A stretch of DNA of 64,000 bases from Azadirachta indica (lineage: Eukaryota; Streptophyta; Magnoliopsida; Sapindales; Meliaceae), in NCBI GenBank assembly GCA_022749755.1, contig CM040440.1:5257269-5321268 (forward strand). The letters run 5' to 3'. The position numbers were made by a program, and so were the translations under genes. The notes under the pieces are model-generated. The model was not told the origin of the DNA and did no database searches. It saw nothing but the letters and a program-made list of their open reading frames with translations. Shown here piece by piece: positions 1-13,138 of this stretch. Position 1 is the stretch's first letter. Each line of letters starts with the position of its first letter.

Positions 1-104
1 ATGTTTAGAGTATATGTGTGCACCGTGTATAGCATGTCTATTGTAAGGAAAGGACTTACAATTTAAAATTTCAACATAATACTTATGCCACCTTCATATT
101 TTTC

Positions 105-1013
105 AGGATGAAGAATACAAGTCATTTTGGCCAGAACACTCAGATTTGTCAGGCTGGCTGCTACATTTCGGGCTAAAATTATACTTTTTGGCACTGTTGG
201 AGAAGATGATTTTGCAGAAGTCAGTCTGCATAATTTTTATTATTTGGTTTTGAAATCTTATCAGGTTTTTTTTAGAAGTTCAAGTTTGAGACTTTGGGTA
301 TGTGCAAGCAATTTATTTTTGTTTTCTTTTGGATAAGCAATAGAAAACAGAGTATTGTAATGGCACAAACAAATTGAAGAGAACTTCTAGATAAGATTTG
401 TTAAAACTTGCAAGATAACATATGTAGAAGTTGCTGCCAGATCTTTATTGATGACAGGTATTCTTTGTCGTTCTTCTCGGTGTATTGATTTTCTTTCTGT
501 ACACTACTGATCCACCCTCCTGTACCTTCTCTGTTTCGGGTAAACCAGAGTATAGATAACTGAGCCGACTAAACCTTCTCACAGGCTACCAGTCAAGAGT
601 TAAAAGAGTTAGCATTCCAGAGTTCTTTCTGACAAGCTGAAAACTTTTACCAATTCCAGACTTCCTCGTCCTCCTCGGAGCCGAGAGGATGATGCCTTCT
701 GAATAAATTAGCTTAGATTAACATAAAATATTTTTCTTTTTTTTTTTTTTTTTGGAAGTATAATTGCATGATTATATGCACTTGAAAATGGGAAAGAGAC
801 AGTGTACCAGCCTATTGCATCCATCAAAATATCCTCTGGTTCTCAATCCAAATGCAAAGATCTTAAACGGTCGTAAGTGATCAATTGACCGTCCATATAG
901 AAAATAATCTGGAGGAGAAAAGAGAAAATGATCCTTACAGGAATATATTTCCCAGACAGGTTTAGCAGCCCACTCATGGCATGCAATCTGAAATTCCGAC
1001 GTTTGAAATTTGA
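105..1013 (+). pseudogene. Decayed 3' end of a PES-type esterase/acyltransferase gene
   Basis: Two blocks match the last exons of the two intact genes downstream. Block 1 (about 105-225) corresponds to the exon encoding GEEYKLFWP...FGAKI.PFG.VGEDD; relative to the copy at 21680-21793 it lacks one base just after the FWPEHS codons, so the frame shifts. Block 2 (about 905-1013) matches the final exon (NDPYRN...PTFEI stop), with the last 20 or so bases before the stop nearly identical. I could not find the two exons that should lie between them, and no open frame joins the blocks. This is therefore a broken third member of the tandem array. More of it may lie left of the window edge. The similarity is seen directly; that it is non-functional is inferred from the frameshift and the missing exons. 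Confidence 0.8.
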
Positions 1014-3240
1014 TTAGACTGTACACTAAAAGTTAACATAGATCGATTTTATAGTTCAGTTTGGAGGCAGTGACAACCTATCGAGACAAACTTGCGGCAA
1101 GAGATTGTGGCAACCTACGTTAATAATAAGCATTTGTGGGTTTAAGAGTGACCATCAGTTGTCGATCTTTCCACTATTTTACGTCCGTCTTGTTTCTTGA
1201 GGTTTCGGAATTCTTATCTCTTTCAGATTATCAAATTCATTTTTGTTTGATCATTATTTTATTTAAAATTAGACGAATATATCCTCCATTCGTGCGGTTA
1301 AAATCTTTAATGCAAGGAAATGATCACGGACCCGCCAAGAAAAACCCAATTGTCTTGACTCTTGTGAATCCACTCCGTTGTCTTACGTGTGGAAGTGAGG
1401 AATTGCTTAAAAACATTGGTCCAGATGGAGTCTAATAACAGGTCAACTATAATCACGTGCGTCTTACCTCAAACGGTCCGGTCGAACTTAATTGCCCCAT
1501 CTGCCATAGACTACAGTGCCCTGCTTAGAACTTCACTACATTTTTTAAAACTGAACATTCGGCTCAAATCAGCACCCGCCGTCCGTAAGATTCCTGGGCT
1601 TGTTTTATTTATTTCGCAAAAGAGAACACTGAAAGCAACAAGAATATCACAAATTACAATTGAACTTTTACGTACTTGAATAGGATCAAGTTGGGAAAAT
1701 CGAGTCACCATTTAAAACAAAAAAAAAAAAAAATAGGCAACCCTTGATCAGTGAATTGTTCCTGAAATATTATTTTTTATTTTTAAATATTCTCTCATCA
1801 TATCTAGAGAATAAGCTTTATTAATATAATTTTTATTATTAATATACAATGTTTTGAGATAGTCAAACACGTTTTTGGACACACACACATATATATATAA
1901 GTATATATATATATATTGGACATATTCCACAGTAAAAAATTCAGTTTACGAAGTAAATTTGATTTGATTACGGCCACCAGCGGCGGCAAGAATCAGATGG
2001 TTGCTTAAATCGAACGCTTGAATAAGAGCCCAAAAACGTTGGTCTCATCTCAGGGCCTAATAGTCGGTTGGTTTATTAACTCCAATGAAAATAAATCGCC
2101 AATTGTCTATAATCTACGACAACAATTATTCTGATTGATAAAACGAAGTGGAAAATGTAGAAAGCTCAAGTCCACTTTGTGGCCCCTCATCCATCAGTCA
2201 TTGACTGCAAACTTCTTTGTCCTATCAGCAGTCATCATCATACCATTTTCTTTTTTAATTGTCACAAGTCCATCATGGCCTCATAATCTTGTCTTATACT
2301 CATATTTTACTAAGTCGCAATCACTACCAGTACCTTTAAATTCAACACTAATTAATAACATCACATCATATCATATAGTATTATTAATCTATACATGTAA
2401 CAGATTATAAGTGAAATAGGTTATACATTACTAATGTTGCATTATTTTATAAAAGTACATTATCATTTTTATAAGGTAATTCTACGAAGAATTTTTTATT
2501 TAATAACACATTAGTTTCAAAAAACTATTCCCTATACTATATGAAATTGGAAGATAGGCTGTGACAGGTAGTTACAACGAGGACTTCTACGTTTCTATAG
2601 TTTAGAAAGTAAAAATATGTTTGGCAGGGAAATCTGTATTGCACTATTTTACTGTTTAAAATAATTTTTTTTGGTCTAATATTTGACGTAGGAATTAAAC
2701 TGTATAAAAAGTAAAAATAATATAGTTTAGTTCTCTTTAATTTGACCCATCTCTTCCTATTGGTTAAGCTCGTATCGCACTATTTTTATTTATTTTTTTT
2801 AAAAAAAAAATTTTAAAAATTTTTTAAAATAATGGAAAATTATTTAATTATTAACTAAAAATAATAATTCATAATTAAATAATTAAAAAAATATTTTATA
2901 CAATTAATATATTATAATACAATCTCGCACTAAATATATTATCGTATTAAATTTTATTTAATATAATTCCTTACAATTTAATATAATTTATTTTATTATA
3001 ATTGAATATAGACCAATGTACTTTATCAAATGCATTCTAAGTGTTAAATGGGCCGGACCATACTCTCGGCCTTAGATCATTAATTATTAATTAATACATG
3101 TAAACTTCTTTTCATACCGAAATTGTGCCGTTATATTTTTATTTTTTCTTTTTACAATTCATGCCTTTACCTAAAAAGATGTCATTAAAAATATGATAAC
3201 AAAAAAAAAAAATTGAAAACCTAAATAAAAGAAGGGAAAA
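1014..3240. other. Intergenic AT-rich DNA, no gene recognised
   Basis: Short open frames at 1136-1435 and 1389-1679 have no recognisable domain and no matching splice partners. From about 2600 the sequence is almost pure A/T with many stops in all frames. Contains a short TA-rich run near 1890-1916. I see no tRNA or transposon coding sequence. Confidence 0.6.
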
Positions 3241-3244
3241 TGAT

Positions 3245-4950
3245 TATGTTTAGCTTAATAGTCAAATATTTCCGAATGCGTGAGAAAAGATGGATGCCCT
3301 TATGACATTTAAATAAATAGGTAGATATCCCTTGATTTTTATTTTTGTTAATTGACCAGTTAATTTATTTTTATTTGTATCCCTAATATTTTATATAATA
3401 ATAATATAATATATATTTTATTTAATTATAATACTTTACTTTCTATTTTAATATTTTTCACAATATAATTTTTTTAAATATAACAATTTAGTACTATATT
3501 TAATATTTTTTTTTCACAATATACTTAAAACTAAATACATTTTTAATTTGTTATTTCAATAAAAAATTTTAAAAATAAAATATTATTAAAAAAATTTAAA
3601 TAATAAATTAAATTAAATTCATATTAACATATTTTAAACTCATGTTAAAATATGTGTATCCTCTTTTTCTTTTTTCTCCAATAAATTTGATATTTAATTG
3701 TTAAAAGATTTTGAAACATATTTTAACATTTTATTCTCATATTAATATTTTTATTTAAAAGATTATATTAAATTTATTATATTTTCTTGAGAAAAATTAT
3801 GAAAATATAAATAAAAAAGTTAAAAAAAAGAAAAAATTTAATATCATTTATTAATATAATTAGTAATTAGATATATTTTATATTCTTATTAACCAATATA
3901 ATTTAATTTTAATTAAAAAATAGAAAAAGAAGAAAATTTTTGATTATTTTTATGTGTAATATATATAATATGTATTTATTGTTTATATTTTCATAAATTT
4001 TTAATATTTTTTCACAATATATGCAAGAATAAATAAAATTTTTTTAATTTTTTATTTTAATAAAAAATTTTAAAAAAAATATAATTATTAAAAAAATCAA
4101 ATAATAAGATAAATCACACTCATATATTAAAATATTTTTAATTCTTTACTTTCACTTTTATAATAATAAATATTTAATTAATAAAAAATTTAATTGAAAT
4201 ATTTTTAATATTTTATTTTTACATGTAATATATTTATTTAAAAAATTATATTAAATTTATATATTTTTTAAAATATATGAAAATATAAATATAAATATAA
4301 ATAATAAATACATGTAATATATATTACAAATAAAAATAATAAAATTTTTTTCTTTTTCTATTTTTTAATTAAAATTAAATTATATTGGTTAATAAGAATA
4401 TAATATATATCTAATTACTAATTCTATTAACGAATGATACTAAATTTTTTTTTTTTTTTTTACTTTTTATTTATATTTTCATAATTTTCCTAAAAAAATA
4501 ATAAATTTAATATAATCTTTTAAATAAAAATATTATTATAAAAATAAAACGTTAAAATATGTTTCAAAATTTTTTTAACAATTAAATATCAAATTTATTA
4601 AAAAAAATATTATAAATATTTTAATATGAATTTAATCTAACTAATTATTTAAATTTTTTAATAATATTTTTTTAAAATTTTTTTTATTAAAATAAAAAAA
4701 AAAAATATATTTAGTTTTAAGTATATTGTGAAAGAAAATATTAAAATAGAGAGTAAAATATTATAATTAAAAAAAATATATATGATATTATTATTATATA
4801 AATAATTAAAATAATAATAATAATAAATTAATTAATTAATTAATTAAAAAATAAAAATTTAAAAAATATTTAACTGTTTATTCAAATGTTAAAAAGATAT
4901 TTATCTTTTCTCGAATAAAATAAAAATATTAATCTATTAAGTAAAACGTT
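3245..4950. repeat. 1.7-kb AT-rich composite inverted repeat (foldback/MITE-like)
   Basis: The left arm (about 3245-4005) and the right arm (about 4265-4950) are reverse complements with moderate divergence. Clear anchor pairs: 3282-3291 with 4903-4912; the stretch around 3391-3530 with about 4700-4800 inverted; the stretch around 3830-3990 with about 4290-4460 inverted. The central part (about 4006-4290) is a further copy, in direct orientation, of about 3500-3810. Writing the left arm as X-Y-Z, the order is X Y Z Y' Z(rc) Y(rc) X(rc). There is no open frame of note. The structure fits a non-autonomous foldback element, or two related elements nested or tail to tail. Its family is unknown and the borders are approximate. 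Confidence 0.75.
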
Positions 4951-4952
4951 AA

Positions 4953-5025
4953 AAGAATTTGTTATTTTTTCTTTATTAAATACATTACAGGAATTTGTCA
5001 TTTTTCCTTTATTAAAAAAGTTATC
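4953..5025. repeat. Imperfect tandem duplication, unit about 36 bp
   Basis: Two adjacent units each contain AATTTGT(T/C)ATTTTT followed by CTTTATTAAA. They lie just outside the right arm of the large inverted repeat. The left side has at most one weak counterpart (around 3225-3245), so the duplication seems specific to the right end. Confidence 0.55.
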
Positions 5026-5049
5026 GTTAAGTAAAATAAATGCATTTTT

Positions 5050-5467
5050 GGACTGTCTGAAATCCAATTAAAGCATAACCACATGTCAGAAAGACAGGAA
5101 CACAAAAAGTTAAAAAACAAAATTCAAGCTGTATATACTGAAACAAGAATACATATCTACTGGCTTACATAACACATCCGGCCAGCACTCTCATCAGACG
5201 TCACTTCTAACGTATCCATGACCTTTTTTACCTCTCTGAAATCTGGATTATTACATGCATATATCACTACTCACCTCCTCTCTCTCTCTCTCACTCCTTC
5301 TTCTTCTTACATTATTGTATAATATTTTCTAAATAATTCACCATTTGTTTTTTGTTTTTTTGGTATATTATTGTTCTTATATTATATTATTGTTATTACT
5401 ATTAAATTTGTAAATTGTAACCCAAGCAAAACTAACAGCCTTCGAAATCTCCTTTCTAGGCTTCTCC
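5050..5467 (+). promoter_or_regulatory. Upstream region and 5' UTR of PES copy A
   Basis: This stretch separates the palindromic repeat from the start codon at 5468. It holds a CT run at about 5278-5292 and a CTTCTTCTTCTT stretch at about 5297-5308, typical of plant core promoters and leaders. A possible TATA-like TATAAT lies near 5318. The initiation site cannot be fixed from sequence alone. Confidence 0.4.
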
Positions 5468-5951
5468 ATGGCGACGGCGATGGTCAGAGCTTGTTTTTCC
5501 TCGCCCGATTTATCGCCAATATTTCGTCAAGAGATGACGACTTCGTCGTCGGGGAAGCCGAAGCAGAATCCGGTTTTTAAGCGACTAGCTGTGTCCACGG
5601 AGCAGACATCAAACGCAGCGATGACCAAAACGACGTCGAGGGGGAAAAACTTTGTGGAGGACAAGAACAACGGTAATAGCAAAGAAGCTGAGACATTAAA
5701 GAGAGTCGACGTGGAAGAATATCATCCGGAAGCGGAGCAGAGTGAAGGTAACAGAAAGAGTTTGAAAGATTATTTTGATGAGGCGAAATATATGATCCGA
5801 TCAGACGGTGCACCGCCTCGCTGGTTCTCTCCATTGGAGTGCGGGGTCCAGTCTCCCGATTCTCCTCTCCTCCTCTATTTACCTGGTTTGTCTCTTTCTT
5901 TCTTTTTTTTTTTAATTATTCCTTTTTTATTTCCAAAAACAAGAGTCTCTG

Positions 5952-5999
<48 letters not shown>

Positions 6000-8900
6000 A
6001 CATTTTAGCCGCCAGAAATAAGGGCCGGGGAGCAGCATTTCTCCAAAGTTAAAAAAGGTTCATCAAAACGACTTTAATTCTTGAAGACTTTTTCGCGTTT
6101 TAGCTTTGTATGTTAAATAGGATTTAACTAATCATAAAATGAAGATTTACGTATTATTAATAATCAATAAGTAAAAAGGTTGTGATATTGTCATTTTCGT
6201 TTTCACGGTGGCAATCCATTGTCCATGATGCTACATCGGCCCATCCCATACGTACACCACCTGGACTGGACCCCTAAAAAGCATCATGATTGACTTGGAC
6301 TCCGTCTATATTGGATCTTCATTAAAGGGTTTATTCTAATTTATATTAAATATTTACGTTAAATTTAATTAATTTGAAAAGATCCCCACACTGTAAATTT
6401 TTATCTTTTAAAATAATCACCAAAATAAATAAGTCTCTTTTATAATTTAGAAGTTATCATGGTCCAATTCAATGTGCATTAAATGCAATTTCATAAAGGA
6501 TTGATTTTAATTATGAAGTTGGACACTTAAATGTTTGGAAATTTTTTTAAATTTAATGTAATAATCAATATGCATCATCCATACATTAGCTATTAATACT
6601 TTTTATATTTCACAACAGGCTTGAAAATTACAATACAACAGTGTCGTAAGGTTAATAAGATACTGCTGAATAATTGGACCCCTGACTTATGCCTTAAGTT
6701 GAATATTTGTATTTCATTTAATTTATTTATTTTTGTTTGTTTTACATGGAAAAGAATTTGCATGTTTACTAAAATTTGTTATGAATATGTAGGAATTGAT
6801 GGCGCTGGACTTGGGCTTATAATGCAGCACCAAAGACTTGGAGAGTAAGTGTGAAGTATCTATTAAATATTTTTAAAAACTTTTACCACCATTACCAATG
6901 ATTTGTTGGTGTATGAAAACAATATTTTTATCCAAAAATGAATCTGTGAACAGTTTTTAGAATGATGCTCAATATGGTATTTGATTATCTACCATCCACA
7001 TGACTCAAATTTTATTTTGATTTTTCCGCGAATGAAGGATTTTTGACATATGGTGCTTGCATATTCCAGTTAACGATCGTACATCATTTGCAGGTTTTTC
7101 ATCCTTTCTCACTTCTTTATTACATACTTAACTGCTATTCGTAATTGATTATACAAATGCCTTGTGAACAAGATGCATTTCAATTTAATTTTTTAGTCAA
7201 CTTGCTTTGTCTTCAATCTATAATGGTTCAGGGCTAGTGAAGCTGGTTGAAAGAACTGTTAGGTCAGAGAATAATCGTTTGCCAAACAGACCCATATATC
7301 TTGTTGGAGACTCTATTGGAGCATCCCTTGCGCTTGCCGTAGCAGCTCAGAATCCTGACATTGACCTCGTATTGATTTTGGCCAACCCAGGTTAGAAGTT
7401 ACTTTCTCATTAATCACAACCCATTACGTTGTGATTTTGCTATTTTTATTGATTTAAGTATGTATATCATAGGTAACATGGATTGATAGTAAAAATTATT
7501 TGCATTAGAAATTATGTTTGAGTGATGAATACTCTTTCTTACTCATGGTGTCTAATTGATTTTTCTTTCCTCAGCTACATCTTTTAGCAGGTCACAGCTG
7601 CAGCCTATAATACCTTTATTGGAGCTCATGCCTGATCAAGTCCTTCTTGGCCTTCCTTATATGCTGAGGTTAATGGAAGGTTTGCTTTTCCTGCTCTTCA
7701 AATTTTCTCTTCTGGTTTTATACCCTACCTATTTGTTTTTCACTAAGAGGAAATGTCTCAAGGCACTCTCATGAAGGGGATAAGGATAGTACTTGCATTA
7801 AATGTTCAAGACCAAAATATTTAGCATGCTACAACTCAATTTTCTTTTTAATAAAGGAGATGGATATAGATAGTTGAATCTAGGAGCCATATCCAAATTG
7901 CTTACTGCATAGATTGCTAATATTTAGAGGATCCTTCTAAAGTTTGTATGTTTTGAAGATTAGACCTGTAGATATTTTGAAGATAATAATTTCTTACGCA
8001 TTTTAATTGCATATGTCAGTTATAGTTGACAAATAGTCGGTTGAACAATTCAGCTACCTTAGGTGATCTTTGTAAAATTGGAAGACAATTTAACAGAAAG
8101 AGGAATTGGTACACTCTGATGAATTATAATAGTTGCTTAACTATGTAAATGTAAAATAAAAGAGGCTCTTATTCAGGTAGAAATGTGATTGCCAGACAGT
8201 TTCTGCGAGTATCATCAGATTAATGTTGCCTTTCTGTCATTTGTTGTTCATGATTACCATGAAAGGGATCTATATCTGTTCTGTGCCCCACATTTACTTG
8301 TTTAATAGCCTGGTTGGGAGGAAAAACACCAAAGCTTCTGCAGCTTATATCTCCCAAAGAATGGAGAACTAGCATTCAGAAGTTCAGGATATTGATTCAG
8401 CTTCAGAAGAGAGGAAAAAACCCCTTAAATTAGGAATGAAAATGCTTTTTCCTCTCTCTTATTGCTATAATAGGAGCTGATGTTAATATATCTCATCATT
8501 TCGATCATGGTGAAAATTAATGGCATATATTCCATATATACTTGTGTTGAAGTGATAACAATGATGACAATATTATGCACTTAGGTGATCCTTTGAGGAT
8601 GGCCGTGGATAATCTGGTGAAAGGACTTTCTTTGCAGCAGAAAGTTGGAGAGCTGTCACAGGATCTTTTTACAATGTCATCTCACCTGTCTGTAAGTCTC
8701 AACTCCAGAACAAGAATGTTGCTGTGAATAGCATTGCACCTTTGGAATTAAATGATCAATGGCATTTTACTTGATAAGACTTTTAAGAATTATTTTGAGT
8801 TTAAGTGTTTAGGACTATGTTATCAGCCTTTGTTTTGCCTCACTGCAATCCACATGTCTCTGTTTCAATGTTTTACGACATAACAATATATATTATTGGA

Positions 8901-11900
8901 TACAAAAAGAAAAAAAAAGTTAGTGCTGTAAGTCTGTTTGACTTCTTATAGATTAATTTCTTCCATTGATGCTCCCATTATATTTTTGTCTTACTGCACT
9001 GTCAAATTCATCTAAAAGAATTGATGACTTAAGTAACAGGTTGTTGCTGATATCTTACCTAAAGATACACTTCTCTGGAAGCTAGAAATGCTCAAATCAT
9101 CGTCTGTATATGCCAATTCACGCCTGCATGCTGTAAAGGCTCAAACTTTGATACTTTCCAGGTACTTATCCTTTTGCACGGTCTATTCAGTTTCAGCAGT
9201 TATTAGTTTTACAGGTATTAGGCAAAAAATTGGCTTTCTGTGAAGTTGACATTTGCTAGCAGGTGAAGCACCCAATGTAAACCCGCTCCCAAAGTCACCC
9301 CAAAAGATAACTAATATTTGTTGGTATAATTATAGCCCGACATTAATCGTAAAATTCTACTACTGTTCAGCTTTCTGATAAGGAGTCTTCCTGCAGCCTC
9401 TTTGCATAATTTGAAGTTTATCTTTATCAATGTCACAGAGATCTTTGACCCAAAAGACACCAAATTTGAAAACACACCTTGGTCTGCAACAAATAAGTAA
9501 GCATGATAAACACCCAACCAAACCAAGAAAATAAAATAAGAGAAACACACAAATAAGGTTCTGGAAGCTCTTCAATGCAGCTCTTGCAACAGAAGCACGA
9601 GATTACTGTAAATAAGCGACCAGGAATACAGTTGTTTTCTTCATCAATTCATAATGTTGTAACACTTTCCCCAGTTTTAACTTGAACAAAAGGAGTTGAA
9701 ACAATGAAAAGAAATGCACTATTTAAGAATACTGAATGCAAGGCATGCCTGCTTTCCTTGCATTAGATATCTAGTCCCTTCCCTGAATCCTAAGCTTCAA
9801 CAATGATGTAATGCATATTATTCTTATGCAGTTTCTCATGCAGTGAGTTAACAATGAAAAATTAATGTGGACACACCTGTGTTATTTGAGCTTCCACAAA
9901 CTTTTATTTTATGTGGTAGATTAAATGCATAGGTCAAGTTTTATATAATTAGTACATGCATTCCATATTTTAGTGCTTTTCATGCTCAAGTTTGTGATTG
10001 TTCCAGAAAAATGTGTCAAAATCACTGTTTATCTTGCAGTGGAAGAGATCAGCTTTTCCCGAGTCAAGAGGAAGGTGAAAGACTTCGTCATGCATTGTCA
10101 AACTGCCAGAATCGTCGGTTTAGTGATAGTGGCCATTTTCTCTTCTTGGTAGGATTTTTTCTTGCTTTTTGTGCATGTGTTTGTGTGCTCACATATGCAT
10201 GTTCTTGCTAGTGTTTAGAGAAGCCTTAGTTAAATACGAGGGAGTTAAAAGTAAAATCGCATATGTTTATGTACTTATTTGTGACCTCACTGCTGATCAT
10301 AATATAATGTATTTCAACTTTATGTGAACTTGGTATGTGTATGCGTGCTTTATATTGTATAATTTTCCCTGAACTAGTGTTACTGCAATTTTTCATTTTG
10401 ATGCACATAGTAGATCCTCCGTTGTGTGGCAGGAAGATAATATTGATTTGGTAACTATCATCAAGGGTACTAGCTTCTATCGCCGTGGAAAATACCATGA
10501 CTATGTTTCAGATTTCAAGCCTCCAACACCTTCTGAATTCAAAAAGATATATGAATCACACAGGTAAACATTAACTTGCTTGAGTACTTATAAATACAAA
10601 TTATATTATGCTATAATAGCAAAAATATTTCCAGGTATGCGATTAAGCGATTGATGTACTAATGAAATGACAGGACCCTCTGTCTAAGAAATGTTGTTAT
10701 ATTATTGGAATTTGAATATGGACTCCTCTATTCTGCTGTATGTTGTGTTAATCTATATGCCTTCACTAAAAAAGTGGTACAGCTATAGTAATAATTCCCT
10801 CAACCATCCTCACTACCGCACTTTTGATTATTTGAGTTCCAATTATGTTAATTTTGAATATTATTGCCTCACAACTATGACTCTCCTAGGTTGATTTATG
10901 CTGCTACTGCCCCTGTCACGCTCTCAACTTTAGATGATGGAAAGATTGTTAGGGGTCTTGCTGGAATTCCTTCTCAGGGACCTGTCTTATTTGTTAGCTA
11001 TCACATGTTACTAGGACTTGAATTGGTTCCTCTGGTATGCCAATTTATGATTGAAAGAAATATTCTTCTACGTGGAATGGCACATCCAGTGATGTTTTAT
11101 AAATTGAGAGACGGATTGTTACCTGAGATAGCAACATTTGACAACCACAGAATAATGGGTGCAGTTCCTGTCTCACCAATCAACTTGTACAGGCTTTTGT
11201 CTTCAAAGTCTCATGTCCTACTCTATCCTGGAGGCATGCGTGAAGCTCTTCATCGAAAGGTGCATCCCTTGACAGTTAAATAATTTGTTACCTTGATCTT
11301 ACTTTTAAGTACGTAAATTAGTTTGATGTTCACTTTATTCAGAATTTTGTGAATTTGTTCTAATACCAACATTCTGCTACCCAATTGCCAATTTGCCAAT
11401 GTTCCTAGTTAAATACAGTAATTTGAAAGAAGGGAAGATAACCTAATGGTGCATATTATATATTCTTTTCTAAAATATAAATGCACGTAAAATCTTCTAA
11501 CTTGTCAATTTTAAGCTTTGTATATGATGCATTCCCACAGTTCTATCACAAGAATTTGAATTTTCTTTCTGTCTTAACATATAAAATTTGCTTTCCAAGA
11601 TGTGACAATGACTAATTTCACATGTATGTCTTATTCTTATTGAGTATGATAGCGTAGAAGTACAAAGAAATTTGTTGAAGCATGTATGCATATGCATGTT
11701 TTGTGTATTGTGTGGCCACAAACGTTGCATTATCTCTGATTTTCTGTTTAATGCTTTATCAAATTGTTTACAAATCAGACACTAGATGTTCTTAAATTTA
11801 AAATATTGATCTCAACTCTTCATGCTTTTAGGGTGAAGAATATAAATTGTTCTGGCCAGATCACTCCGAGTTTGTGAGGATGGCAGCCAGATTTGGGGCC

Positions 11901-13138
11901 AAAATAGTACCTTTTGGTGTTGTTGGAGAAGATGACATTGGTCAAGTAAGCCTGAAAACCTTACTACTAGCCTCGAGTCACTGTCCGGTTTCTGATGAAT
12001 AATTGATTGATTATTCATTGTTGTCAGGTAGTTTTTGATTATGATGACTTGATGAAGATTCCTTACTTCAGGGATCAAATAGGTGAAATAACAAGTGAGA
12101 CCATAAAGTTAAGGTAGTCTGAGTTTTCTCAAGTAAAATTGAATCTCTCTCTTACCGTATAAGTTTGTCCTTCTCATTTATCCTTTTAATTGATATTTAT
12201 GCCATTCTGTATGGCCTCTTTTGAATTCCTCATGATCTTGTGATGATAGGATTGGTTCAAGTGGTGAGGTAACGAACCAAGATATCCATCTTCCAGGCAT
12301 TCTTCCCAAAGTTCCAGGCCGCTTTTATTATTACTTTGGGAAAGCAATTGAAACAGAAGGTATGGCCATTCTTCTTCTACATATTTAAGAAGAATCTGGT
12401 TTGGAAAATCAACGTGTAAGGTTAACTATGTCCCTTAATTAATCTTACTTTTCAATTTGCATCCACCATAGACATCCTTGACATGGAAACCAACTTTAGT
12501 CCGTAAATTGTGAAGAGCTTTTGATTACCCAAATTCATTTGAATGGCTGAAAACAGCCAGGAATTCAACTGGTCTGTGACAAAATACTCGTTTCTTCAAC
12601 GCTTCATTGTTGTGGGGTCAACCCACATTTACATGCTTTTTGTCATTCCTTCGTTTGTGTCCCATCTACGAGACAAACTGCTTGCTACACATTGCTGTAA
12701 ATCTTTAATTTATCCACCTAAAAAAGCCAGTACACTAGGCTGCCAGTGGGTTTCCAACATTTAGGTGTTGGAGGTCTGCACTGATAGATACATAATTTAT
12801 GTCCAATGTTGTACCTGGTTTAAACTTCAAAACAGTCATATGTAAGTAGTGACCCCAGGTAATAATAGAGTAGTCATTTTTATTTTTCACAGGTTTTTGA
12901 TCTTTAATCCAAGTTTATTGATATAAAATATAAATTTCATTCTGAAGGGAGGATACAAGAATTAAGAGACAGGAAGAAATGTCATGATCTGTATTTAAAA
13001 GTGAAGTCTGAGGTTGAGAAATGCATTGCTTACTTAAAGGAGAAGAGAGAAAACGATCCTTACAGGAATCTATTCGCTCGGCTAACTTATCAAGCTACAC
13101 ATGGCTTTATAGATGAAGTTCCGACGTTTGAAATTTGA
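5468..13138 (+). CDS. PES-type plastid esterase/acyltransferase, copy A (14 exons)
   Basis: Exons: 5468-5885, 6793-6844, 7038-7093, 7232-7390, 7575-7679, 8585-8691, 9040-9161, 10040-10148, 10433-10563, 10890-11259, 11832-11945, 12028-12113, 12250-12359, 12948-13138; all junctions are GT-AG and in phase, giving 709 aa. Layout: Ser/Thr-rich plastid-type N terminus; alpha/beta-hydrolase half with GDSIG nucleophile elbow (Ser203), Asp343 in SGRDQLFPS and His372 in DSGHFLF as the likely triad; acyltransferase half with YHMLLGLE (His458) and PGGMREALHRK (from Pro533). This two-domain layout and the length match the Arabidopsis phytyl ester synthase family (PES1/PES2 and relatives), which make phytyl esters and triacylglycerol in plastoglobules during senescence and nitrogen stress. 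The closest paralogue and exact substrate cannot be assigned. The start at 5468 follows a CC and aligns with copy B (MATA/MATV). Confidence 0.93.
5951..6001. repeat. Compound (CT)n(CA)n microsatellite in intron 1 of copy A
   Basis: A CT run continues directly into a CA run inside intron 1 (5886-6792). It is absent from intron 1 of copy B. Likely length-variable between individuals. Confidence 0.95.
9240..9770 (-). other. Extra segment in intron 7 of copy A with antisense ORFs
   Basis: Intron 7 of copy A (9162-10039) is 878 nt; the matching intron of copy B (20369-20660) is 292 nt. The surplus sits around 9240-9770, is less AT-rich than other introns, and reads on the minus strand through overlapping frames of 71 and 79 codons (9360-9575, 9311-9550). 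One frame starts with a hydrophobic stretch and ends KTPYQKAEQ stop. A plausible acceptor (TTGCAG) precedes the charged part in this direction. I do not recognise the protein. It could be a captured gene fragment, an insertion, or chance. Confidence 0.35.

Noticed and set aside
1136..1679. Two overlapping plus-strand frames of 96-99 codons
   Set aside because: No domain, no homologous partner in the PES genes, and no coding-type composition; likely chance frames between the pseudogene and the repeat.
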